Below, in pieces: positions 1-6,270 of a stretch of 6,270 bases of DNA. Origin of the DNA: Chitinophagaceae bacterium UBA3430. GTDB taxonomy: Bacteria > Bacteroidota > Bacteroidia > Chitinophagales > Chitinophagaceae. The notes beneath the pieces were generated by a model that was not told where the DNA came from, did not search any database, and was given only the letters and a program-made list of their open reading frames with translations. Position 1 is the first letter of the stretch; each line of letters starts with the position of its first letter. The DNA lies in NCBI GenBank assembly GCA_002378975.1, contig DFST01000170.1:1393-7662 (forward strand). Direction: 5' to 3'. The position numbers and the translations under genes are program-made.

Positions 1-2085
1 GACCGCGTTGCCATGCAAGATGCCACGGCTCAAATGGCTTTGTTGCAATTTGATACGACCGGCCGTAAAAAAGTGGCCGTACCTTCTACGGTGCATTGCG
101 ACCACCTGATCGTGGCCAAAGATGAAAGCAAGACCGACCTGGCCAAAGCGGTTACCGAAAACGAAGAAGTATACAACTTCCTTTCCTCCATCTCTAATAA
201 ATACGGGATTGGCTTCTGGAAACCTGGAGCCGGGATCATCCACCAGGTGGTACTCGAGAACTACGCCTTTCCAGGGGGTATGATGATCGGAACCGATAGC
301 CACACCGTGAATGCTGGCGGATTGGGTATGATTGCCATCGGCGTGGGTGGTGCCGATGCCTGCGATGTGATGGCCGGACTGTCTTGGGAACTCCTGATGC
401 CCAAATTGATCGGTGTGAAACTGACCGGCAAACTCAATGGCTGGACCTCGCCCAAAGATGTGATTCTGAAAGTGGCTGGCATCCTGACTGTAAAAGGAGG
501 AACCAACGCGATCGTCGAATATTTCGGTGAAGGTGCCACGTCCATGAGCTGTACCGGAAAAGGAACGATTTGCAACATGGGTGCCGAGATCGGGGCAACG
601 ACCTCTACGTTTGGATACGATGAGAGCATGAGTCGTTATCTAAAAGCGACCGGTCGTGCCGAAGTGGCTGAAGCCGCCGATCAGATCAAAGAATACCTGA
701 CCGGTGATGCAGACGTTTATGCCAACCCGGAAACATATTTCGATCGCGTGATCGAGATCAACCTGAGCGAACTCGAACCGCACCTAAACGGTCCCTTTAC
801 ACCCGATCTGGCTACGCCCATTTCGCAAATGAAAGCCGCTGCTACTCAAAACAACTGGCCCACGCGCATTGAAGTAGGTTTGATTGGTAGCTGTACGAAC
901 TCTTCCTACGAGGACATCAGTCGTGCAGTCAGCCTGGCTAAACAAGCACGAGAAAAAGGACTAAGTCTGAAATCAGAATTCACGATTACGCCCGGTAGTG
1001 AACTGGTACGATACACCATTGAGCGGGATGGATTCCTTTCCATTTTTCAGGAAGTAGGCGCAACGGTGTTTGCCAATGCCTGCGGACCTTGCATTGGTAT
1101 GTGGGAACGCATGGGAGCGGAGAAGCAAGAGCGCAATACCATCGTGCATTCGTTCAACCGAAATTTCGCCAAACGTGCCGATGGCAACCCAAATACCTTG
1201 GCCTTTGTTGCTTCTCCCGAAATGGTAACGGCCCTGGCCATTGCTGGTGATCTAACGTTCAATCCACTGACCGATAGTTTGGTCAATGATAAGGGTGAGG
1301 TGGTGAGACTGGATCCTCCCGCTGGCGATGAATTGCCCCTGCGTGGTTTTGCCGTAGAAGATGCCGGTTATCAGGCCCCTGCCGAAGACGGAAGTGGTGT
1401 GTTTATTGACGTCAAATCAGACAGCAAGCGTTTGCAATTGTTATATCCGTTTTCGACTTGGGAAGGAACCGATCTGAAAGGGTTGCGTTTGTTGATCAAG
1501 GCCAAAGGGAAATGTACCACCGACCATATTTCCATGGCAGGTCCTTGGTTGAAATTCCGCGGACACCTCGATAACATCAGCAACAACCTGTTGATCGGGG
1601 CGGTCAACTTCTTCAACGAGAAAACAGATTCCGTACAAAATCAATTGACGGGTGAATACGGAACCGTGCCCGGAACCCAGCGTGCGTACAAAGCTGCCGG
1701 GGTTGGGACGATCGTGGTGGGCGATGAAAATTATGGAGAAGGTTCTTCCCGTGAGCATGCCGCCATGGAGCCTCGACACTTGGGTGTACGGGTGGTGTTG
1801 GTGAAATCTTTTGCGCGTATTCACGAGACCAATTTGAAGAAACAAGGGATGTTGGCCTTGACCTTTGGAGAGAAGTCCGATTACGATAAGATCCGGGAGG
1901 ATGATGTGATCGATATTGACGGATTGACGACATTCACACCTGGCAAGCCCTTGACGATTGTTTTGCATCATACCGATGGCACTCAGGATGCCATCCAGGC
2001 ACATCACTCCTACAATGCCCAGCAGATCGAGTGGTTCAAAGCCGGTGGCGCGTTAAACGTGATTCGCAGCCAAGCAGCAAATTGA
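1..2085 (+). CDS. acn: Aconitate hydratase (mitochondrial-type aconitase), 5'-truncated by the window edge
   Basis: Cytoplasmic TCA-cycle enzyme that interconverts citrate and isocitrate through cis-aconitate on a [4Fe-4S] cluster. The frame is open from base 1 (D-R-V-A before the first Met at 13), and this stretch is family-conserved, so the Met at 13 is internal and the true start lies upstream. Counting base 1 as codon 1, the cluster cysteines are codons 298, 361 and 364 (bases 892, 1081, 1090), with the 63- and 3-residue spacings of the animal enzyme. Against recalled pig mature numbering, other active-site residues also line up: Gln72 (codon 6), His101 (35), His147 (81), the Asp-Ser-His triad (99-101), Arg447/Arg452 (387/392), Arg580 (520), and Ser642/Arg644 in GEGSSREH (582/584). 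About 66 N-terminal residues are missing, so the full protein is near 760 residues. Swivel-domain motifs (DHISMAGPWLKFRG, GDENYGEGSSREHA) place it in the mitochondrial-type group rather than AcnB. The product looks intact and active. It converges on the T9SS cargo gene. Confidence 0.97.
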   Translation, partial: DRVAMQDATAQMALLQFDTTGRKKVAVPSTVHCDHLIVAKDESKTDLAKAVTENEEVYNFLSSISNKYGIGFWKPGAGIIHQVVLENYAFPGGMMIGTDSHTVNAGGLGMIAIGVGGADACDVMAGLSWELLMPKLIGVKLTGKLNGWTSPKDVILKVAGILTVKGGTNAIVEYFGEGATSMSCTGKGTICNMGAEIGATTSTFGYDESMSRYLKATGRAEVAEAADQIKEYLTGDADVYANPETYFDRVIEINLSELEPHLNGPFTPDLATPISQMKAAATQNNWPTRIEVGLIGSCTNSSYEDISRAVSLAKQAREKGLSLKSEFTITPGSELVRYTIERDGFLSIFQEVGATVFANACGPCIGMWERMGAEKQERNTIVHSFNRNFAKRADGNPNTLAFVASPEMVTALAIAGDLTFNPLTDSLVNDKGEVVRLDPPAGDELPLRGFAVEDAGYQAPAEDGSGVFIDVKSDSKRLQLLYPFSTWEGTDLKGLRLLIKAKGKCTTDHISMAGPWLKFRGHLDNISNNLLIGAVNFFNEKTDSVQNQLTGEYGTVPGTQRAYKAAGVGTIVVGDENYGEGSSREHAAMEPRHLGVRVVLVKSFARIHETNLKKQGMLALTFGEKSDYDKIREDDVIDIDGLTTFTPGKPLTIVLHHTDGTQDAIQAHHSYNAQQIEWFKAGGALNVIRSQAAN

Positions 2086-2110
2086 TTTGGCCACAATTCA
2101 TAGTTATTGC

Positions 2111-2133
2111 GATCCCCGCCTCTGGCGGGGATC
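2111..2133. other. Perfect 10-bp inverted repeat (hairpin) downstream of aconitase
   Basis: GATCCCCGCC and its exact reverse complement are separated by a 3-base TCT loop, 25 bases after the aconitase stop. It is GC-rich and stable, but neither strand has a T run directly after it, so it is not a canonical intrinsic terminator alone. It may protect the 3' end of the aconitase mRNA or assist the terminator that follows. Confidence 0.7.
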
Positions 2134-2144
2134 GTTCGTAAATG

Positions 2145-2175
2145 AAAAGCCCCGACCAGTTGGCCGGGGTCTTTT
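2145..2175. terminator. Bidirectional intrinsic terminator between convergent genes
   Basis: AAAAG-CCCCG runs into CGGGG-T-CTTTT with a short inner CC/GG extension and an AGTT loop. The A tract on one side and T tract on the other let the hairpin end with a T run on both strands. It lies 59 bases after the aconitase stop and 16 bases beyond the stop of the minus-strand gene, so it can serve both. One base (T2170) bulges and one inner pair (A2155/C2164) mismatches. Confidence 0.8.
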
Positions 2176-2191
2176 CCCTCCTTGCTTACCA

Positions 2192-3637
2192 CTACTGCAT
2201 ATGATTGATCAATATCGTGCGGGTTTCAGTCTGCCCGGTTTCCATATCTCGTACCCGTATCCGATGCACCCCATTCGGAAGATGGCTAGTTGCCAATTCG
2301 ATCTGGCCGCGGGTTGTCCATTGTCCGAGACGTTGTCCTAGATCATTCACCCATTCGATCTGATAGGATCTGTTTCGCTGATTGAATAGCAGATTGATCT
2401 TGTCGTGTGCGGGATTGGGGTAGATCTCATTCAGCAGGCTGTTGCCATTCACGCGTCGGATCTGGGAGTAGCTGAATTTGCCGGAGTGATCGATCTGTTT
2501 GATCCGGTAGAGGGCGAATTGTTTTATCGGTGCTCGATCTTCATACTGGTAGGTCAATTCATCAGCGCTGTTTCCATTGGGCGATTGACTATTTACAAAC
2601 CCAATAGTTTGAAATTGGCTGGGGTCTTCGGATGTGTTCCGTTGAATCTCGAATCCTCGATTATCCGATTCACTGAGTGTGGTCCAGTTAAGTTCAGTTT
2701 TATTATCTACCCGTTTTGCATTAAAGGATCCTAGGGCGATGGGCAGGGGAGCGCAAAGGTTTTCAATGCGTGCGTAGGATTCATTGTTGCGGGTGGGACT
2801 GGATACAACCAGCCAAAGAGCTCGGTCTGCCTCGGGTTTTTGGTTGGAATAAGGCAGGTATCCCAATAGCGGGGAGTTGTAGGTGAAGCTATTGGTGTTG
2901 TCCAATGGGATATTGCTTCCGCTTCCGATCTGGATATTATCGGTTGTTGCGTTGAATATGCCATCGCCGTTGTCAATAAAGACCTTGTAGTTGACCGTCA
3001 ATCCGGCCGGATCGATGGTTTTGATTTGGAAACGATATTGACGGGGTAGTTCACAGATCATAAAGGCGGTCAGCTGGGGGTCATTCGCATAAAAATTCAG
3101 CCCTCTTGAGAAACAGTGTACGTTTTGGGCACTGGCGGATTGGCTTTGCCAAACATCGGCGGTAAAGCTTTGCGCTACTGTACACGCTGCGGTACCCTCG
3201 ATGGTGATATTTTGAATGGTAAATCGGTCAAATCCAGTTGCTCCGCCTGCACTTTTCGTAATGGTCAGTCCGGGGTATTTGAAATTTGGAATGGAGGGAT
3301 CGGGGGTATAGCTACTTAGCAGGGATAGAGTACCACCAAAGTGGTAAAATCCAATCGTGGCCACCGAGTTGACGAGATTGGTCGCAGTGGGCGGATTGGA
3401 GTAGGTCAGGGTGGGGTAGGATCCAGTGGGCCAAATATGGATAAATACATATTTACCCCCTGCGTTGGCATCCATATCAAAATATAGATCCAAATTGATC
3501 AGGCATTTTCCGTTCAGGGGATTGGTGGAGGTGCTATTCAGCTTTATCGCCGGTCGAGCGATCGTGCACTGTGCCTGCGCCTCTTGCATTTGCAATAGGG
3601 TGATTAGAACGGTTAGGAGTACGGATAATTTACGCAT
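2192..3637 (-). CDS. Secreted or surface protein with T9SS type A C-terminal sorting domain; N-terminal part of unknown function
   Basis: Complete 481-residue protein. Residues 1-22 form a Sec signal peptide: MRK, a hydrophobic core (LSVLLTVLITLL), and an A-Q-A site before Gln23. The residue before Cys24 is Gln, so a lipoprotein signal is unlikely. Residues ~24-295 resemble no family I can name. They are rich in Asn, Ser, Thr and aromatics, hold six cysteines (24, 45, 152, 175, 195, 295), and include DNGDGIFN at 222-229, which resembles a calcium-binding loop. Residues ~298-395 (from LPIALGSFNAKR, with LNWTT and FEIQRN) form the Ig/FN3-like module that often precedes sorting tails in Bacteroidota. 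Residues ~400-478 are the type IX sorting domain, marked by EIYPNPAHDKINL and LPNGVHRIRV, normally cleaved or anchored after passage through the outer membrane. The ATG at 3637 is chosen because it directly precedes the signal peptide. Its leader is A-rich (AAAACTAAAAACC) with no Shine-Dalgarno, as is common in this phylum. The cargo's role (adhesion, enzyme or structural) cannot be read from sequence. Confidence 0.9.
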   Translation of the reverse strand: MRKLSVLLTVLITLLQMQEAQAQCTIARPAIKLNSTSTNPLNGKCLINLDLYFDMDANAGGKYVFIHIWPTGSYPTLTYSNPPTATNLVNSVATIGFYHFGGTLSLLSSYTPDPSIPNFKYPGLTITKSAGGATGFDRFTIQNITIEGTAACTVAQSFTADVWQSQSASAQNVHCFSRGLNFYANDPQLTAFMICELPRQYRFQIKTIDPAGLTVNYKVFIDNGDGIFNATTDNIQIGSGSNIPLDNTNSFTYNSPLLGYLPYSNQKPEADRALWLVVSSPTRNNESYARIENLCAPLPIALGSFNAKRVDNKTELNWTTLSESDNRGFEIQRNTSEDPSQFQTIGFVNSQSPNGNSADELTYQYEDRAPIKQFALYRIKQIDHSGKFSYSQIRRVNGNSLLNEIYPNPAHDKINLLFNQRNRSYQIEWVNDLGQRLGQWTTRGQIELATSHLPNGVHRIRVRDMETGQTETRTILINHMQ

Positions 3638-3672
3638 GGTTTTTAGTTTTCGGTGATCAATAAAACCGAATA

Positions 3673-3699
3673 CAAAATAACCATGTCGTCAACCATCAA
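3673..3699 (-). promoter_or_regulatory. Weak candidate Bacteroidota-type promoter for the T9SS cargo gene
   Basis: On the minus strand TTG (3699-3697) is followed after 16 bases by TTATTTTG (3680-3673), a one-mismatch version of the -7 consensus TAnnTTTG of Bacteroidota sigma factors. It would leave a leader of about 30 bases before the ATG at 3637. The spacing is at the short end and the match imperfect, so this is only a candidate. The rest of 3638-3741 shows no clear terminator for the upstream ubiX, so read-through is also possible. Confidence 0.25.
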
Positions 3700-3741
3700 G
3701 TCATGATCGGATGGCGGCTAATCTATGATTGAAGTCAGTGT

Positions 3742-4299
3742 TTATGCTCCCCAGCGATAGGTTTCGTTCTTCAGACCTGCCAGATCCAGTACGCGATCTA
3801 CCACGGTGGCAGCGATTGCCCGCGGAGTTTGTGGCTTACTGTAAAAAGAGGGGGTTGCCGGACAAATGATACCGCCCGCCAACGTGACGGACTCCATGTT
3901 GCGGATATGTATCAAGTTGTAGGGTGTTTCGCGGGCAACCAGAATAAGCCTTCGACGCTCCTTCAGGATCACGTCTGCGGCTCGGGTGATCAGATCGCCC
4001 GAAATTCCGTTAGCGATCCGGCCTAAGGTGCCCATGCTGCAAGGGATGACAATCAGGGTATCGTATTGGCCGGATCCGGAGGCGATCGGTGCGGAAAAAT
4101 CGTGGGTTTCAAAACGGCGCACCGGAAATTCCTTCCAGCTGTCGTTGTCCAATTCGGTTTGCCAGACCTCCCGGGCATTGGTGCTCATGACCAGCGAGAT
4201 CTCAGCGATCTGGTCGGTCATTCGGCACAATTTCTCGAGCAGGTCCTGTGCGTAGATGGATCCACTGGCTCCGGTGATGGCGACGGCGATTTTTCTCAT
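3742..4299 (-). CDS. ubiX: UbiX-type flavin prenyltransferase
   Basis: Complete 185-residue cytoplasmic enzyme of the UbiX/Pad1 family. It joins a dimethylallyl group from dimethylallyl monophosphate to reduced FMN, making the prenylated FMN used by UbiD-type decarboxylases. It needs no signal peptide and has none. Motifs in order: ITGASGS (8-14), the flavin-binding turn; Ser39 and Glu49; PCSMGTLGRIANG (86-98); RAADVILKERRRL (106-118); ARETPYNLIH (122-131); PATPSFYSKPQ (147-157). Against recalled Pseudomonas aeruginosa UbiX numbering, the catalytic and phosphate-binding residues are all present: Ser15 (Ser12 here), Glu49 (49), Arg122 (106), Lys129 (113), Arg139/Glu140 (123/124), Tyr169 (153), Arg185 (169), plus the C-terminal Trp (183). 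The ATG at 4299 directly starts the conserved MRKIAVAITG strand; a GGAG lies 10 bases upstream. It sits 41 bases after dpp4 and is probably co-transcribed. No ubiD partner lies in the window, so whether it serves quinone synthesis or another decarboxylase is open. Confidence 0.95.
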   Translation of the reverse strand: MRKIAVAITGASGSIYAQDLLEKLCRMTDQIAEISLVMSTNAREVWQTELDNDSWKEFPVRRFETHDFSAPIASGSGQYDTLIVIPCSMGTLGRIANGISGDLITRAADVILKERRRLILVARETPYNLIHIRNMESVTLAGGIICPATPSFYSKPQTPRAIAATVVDRVLDLAGLKNETYRWGA

Positions 4300-4310
4300 G
4301 TATAGATAAC

Positions 4311-4326
4311 TCCGGAATCGTCCGGA
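4311..4326. repeat. Two copies of palindrome TCCGGA in the dpp4-ubiX gap
   Basis: TCCGGA occurs at 4311-4316 and 4321-4326, separated by four bases. Because each copy is its own reverse complement, the two can also pair as a 6-bp hairpin with a 4-base loop. No T run follows on the minus strand, so it is not a terminator. On the ubiX mRNA the second arm overlaps the GGAG that could act as ribosome binding site. This may be chance. Confidence 0.35.
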
Positions 4327-4340
4327 AGTTCATAACGTGA

Positions 4341-6270
4341 TTAAAAACCCTTTTTGGATTCGGTAGCCCCCTGGCTTCTCACCGCGGTTTCTGCATTGCC
4401 CAGGTTCTTTTCGATCCACTGGGTCATGTTGCGCCACAGGTGGAAGGTGGTATTGTCCAGCATGCCGCTGATCCCGTGGTTTTTATTTGGGTAATAAGCG
4501 CTTTCAAAATCGATGTTGCTTTTCACCAAGGCCGAGATCATCTGGGTCGCATTTTGAAAATGCACGTTGTCATCGGCGGTTCCGTGAATGATCAAATATT
4601 TCCCTTTGATTCGGTTGGTGAAATTGATGGGCGAATTGTCGTCATAACCCTTCGGGTTCTCTTGGGGCGTCCGCATGTATCGTTCGGTATAGATGTTGTC
4701 GTAATAGCGCCAGCTGGTTACCGGAGCTACGGCTACGGCCGCACTGAATACGTCGCTTCCTTTGGTGATGGCCAAGGAGCTCATGAACCCCCCAAAGCTC
4801 CATCCCCAATGACCGATGTGATCCTTGTCCACATAGGGCATCTTGCCCAGATAGGCGGCGGCGTCGATTTGGTCTTCGATCTCAAATTTGCCCAACTGCA
4901 AGTAGGTTTTCTTTTTGAATTCTTCACCTCGATATCCGGTACCGGTATTATCAACGCTCACCACGATGAATCCTTTTTGGGCCAGCATTTGATGCCAGGG
5001 ACTGACCGCACCCCAACGATTGGCAACCTGTTGGGAGCCGGGGCCGCCATAGTTGCAAAATAGCACGGGATATTTCTTATTCGGATCAAATCCACTGGGC
5101 TTAAGCATCCATCCGTTCAGTGTGTCCCCCTTGGTGTTCGGGATGCGAATGAAGTCAGCTTGTCCGAAACTGTATTCTTTGAGTTTTGCATTCAACTTGT
5201 TGCTTTCAGATACCTTCCGAAGTGTTTGTGTGCTCCATCCTTTTTTCTTTTGGAAGGAAATTTTCTTCACCGTTACCGTGTTGGGCTGATTGATTGTTGA
5301 ACGGTAATCGAAGAATTGGGTGAAGTCTTCGTTGAGTTCGACCCGGTGCCAGGCCGAATCTTGGGTAAGTGCGAAAGGCTTTTTGCCAGTAAAATCGGAA
5401 ACGAATAGATTTCGGTCCATCGGCCGGGGCCAAGCCATTGTATAATAAACGCGTTTATTCACTTCGTCCACGGCGTTGATGTCGGTCACTTCGGCATTTC
5501 CTTGACTCAGGGGAGTCAAATGTCCGTTGTCCATTTGCAACAAGTACAGATGCTTATATCCAAACTGTTCACTGGTCAGTAATACTTGTTTTCCATTTTT
5601 TAGAAATTGCCAATCGTCGTTGATCTCGACGAAATACTTGTTCTTTTCTTCGTACAACAATTTGGCGGTACCGCTTGTGGCCTGGGTGTTTAGTAATTGC
5701 AGATGATTCTGATGGCGATTCATCCAGAATACGACCAGGCTGCTGTCTTGTTGCGTCCACTTGATGCGCGGGATATAAATATCTCCCTCGGGGAATTGTG
5801 CTTTCACGTTCTTTCCGGCGGCGAGGTCGTGAATGAATATCTGAACCGTAGAATTTGCATCTCCGGCCTTGGGGTATTTATATCGATAATCCTTGTTGTA
5901 TGTATTGTCAAAGATGGTCATGTTGTACTCAGGTACATTCGTCTCGTCGAATCGATAAAACGCCAAGAAACTTCCTTTCGGACTCCAAGCATAGGCCTGT
6001 GTGAATTCAAATTCTTCCTCGTATACCCAATCGCAGTTGCCGTTGATGATCTTGTTCCAGGCTCCATCGGTGGTGATGGCCGTTGTTTTTCCGGATGACA
6101 CTTCGTGCAGATACAGGTTGTTGTTCATGACATAAGCGATCCGGCTTCCATCGGGTGAAAAGCTTGGATGCAGCGCTTTGTCATCGGCCAATCGGGTCAG
6201 TTTTTTACGGACGGTATCATACAGGTAGATCCACGCTTTGGGCGAGCGGCGATAAATGAGTGCGGTGCCT
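4341..6270 (-). CDS. dpp4: Dipeptidyl peptidase IV (S9B prolyl peptidase), N-terminus beyond the right window edge
   Basis: Serine peptidase that removes X-Pro (and X-Ala) dipeptides from peptide N-termini, usually periplasmic or membrane-associated in Bacteroidota. The frame stays open to base 6269 (G-T-A-L-I-Y-R-R upstream), so the TTG at 6191 is an internal Leu and about 642 residues are visible. Counting that Leu as residue 1, the beta-propeller part spans up to about 340 and carries DWVYEEE (54-60), whose last two Glu hold the substrate amino terminus. The alpha/beta-hydrolase part follows: oxyanion Tyr381 (NYGGPGS), nucleophile Ser465 in GWSFGG (bases 4797-4799), Tyr497 and Tyr501 of the proline pocket (YYDNIYTERYM), Asp540-Asp541-Asn542 (HGTADDNVHF), and catalytic His572 (KNHG). 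The Asp-His spacing of 32 equals that of human DPP4 (708/740). All catalytic residues are present, so the enzyme should be active. Any signal peptide or membrane anchor lies outside the window. It is the first visible gene of a possible dpp4-ubiX unit. Confidence 0.96.
   Translation of the reverse strand, partial: GTALIYRRSPKAWIYLYDTVRKKLTRLADDKALHPSFSPDGSRIAYVMNNNLYLHEVSSGKTTAITTDGAWNKIINGNCDWVYEEEFEFTQAYAWSPKGSFLAFYRFDETNVPEYNMTIFDNTYNKDYRYKYPKAGDANSTVQIFIHDLAAGKNVKAQFPEGDIYIPRIKWTQQDSSLVVFWMNRHQNHLQLLNTQATSGTAKLLYEEKNKYFVEINDDWQFLKNGKQVLLTSEQFGYKHLYLLQMDNGHLTPLSQGNAEVTDINAVDEVNKRVYYTMAWPRPMDRNLFVSDFTGKKPFALTQDSAWHRVELNEDFTQFFDYRSTINQPNTVTVKKISFQKKKGWSTQTLRKVSESNKLNAKLKEYSFGQADFIRIPNTKGDTLNGWMLKPSGFDPNKKYPVLFCNYGGPGSQQVANRWGAVSPWHQMLAQKGFIVVSVDNTGTGYRGEEFKKKTYLQLGKFEIEDQIDAAAYLGKMPYVDKDHIGHWGWSFGGFMSSLAITKGSDVFSAAVAVAPVTSWRYYDNIYTERYMRTPQENPKGYDDNSPINFTNRIKGKYLIIHGTADDNVHFQNATQMISALVKSNIDFESAYYPNKNHGISGMLDNTTFHLWRNMTQWIEKNLGNAETAVRSQGATESKKGF

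Noticed and set aside
13..15. ATG at base 13 as the start of aconitase
   Set aside because: The frame is open to base 1, and the residues D-R-V-A-M-Q-D-A-T-A are an internal conserved stretch of the family. About 66 residues are expected upstream.
1441..2007. Minus-strand 188-codon open frame inside the aconitase gene
   Set aside because: It lies entirely antisense to highly conserved aconitase codons, and its product has no recognisable domain or start signal. It is a shadow of the real gene.
2405..2734. Plus-strand 109-codon open frame inside the T9SS cargo gene
   Set aside because: It is antisense to the sorting tail and FN3-like module, with no independent evidence of coding.
3638..3741. 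Possible terminator after ubiX
   Set aside because: The best pairing is CCATC/GATGG with a 12-base loop and no T run, too weak to call.
4440..5063. Plus-strand 207-codon open frame across the peptidase catalytic domain
   Set aside because: It is antisense to the conserved Ser, Asp and His motifs of DPP4. The translation looks like reverse-complement composition, with no domain.
6189..6191. TTG at 6191 as the start of the dipeptidyl peptidase
   Set aside because: The frame continues upstream to the window edge with plausible beta-propeller sequence, and no signal peptide follows the TTG. It is an internal Leu codon.
1..6270. Hidden mobile element, CRISPR array, toxin-antitoxin or defence module
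   Set aside because: I saw no terminal inverted repeats, regularly spaced direct repeats, transposase or nuclease motifs. All four long frames are assigned, and the spacers are too short to hold another gene.

Overview
The window looks like chromosomal DNA from a member of the Bacteroidota, probably a Chitinophaga/Saprospira-like lineage. The strongest evidence is a secreted protein with a type IX secretion (T9SS) C-terminal sorting domain, a system essentially confined to this phylum. Supporting evidence is a mitochondrial-type aconitase, a periplasmic-type dipeptidyl peptidase IV, and A-rich start regions with little Shine-Dalgarno signal. The rank below phylum is an inference from the style of the proteins.

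Layout. Bases 1-2085 (+) hold the last ~694 codons of an aconitase whose start lies left of the window. Bases 2086-2191 form a compact convergent spacer with two strong hairpins, the second a bidirectional terminator. Bases 2192-3637 (-) encode a complete 481-residue exported protein with a T9SS sorting tail and an N-terminal part of unknown function. Bases 3638-3741 are a short spacer with at most a weak promoter. Bases 3742-4299 (-) encode a complete UbiX-type flavin prenyltransferase. After a 41-base gap, bases 4341-6270 (-) hold the C-terminal ~642 codons of a dipeptidyl peptidase IV whose start lies right of the window. There is no gene-free stretch above 300 bases.

How the genes relate. 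Aconitase is a TCA-cycle housekeeping enzyme on its own strand. The three minus-strand genes lie in the order dpp4 -> ubiX -> T9SS-exported protein. The 41-base gap makes dpp4-ubiX a plausible transcription unit, while the exported protein has a 104-base leader and may have its own promoter. No obvious shared pathway links them: peptide trimming outside the cytoplasm, prenylated-FMN cofactor synthesis, and a surface or secreted protein.

I found no RNA gene, mobile element, CRISPR array or defence-like module. This reads as an ordinary core-genome region, and the least understood part is the N-terminal domain of the T9SS cargo protein.
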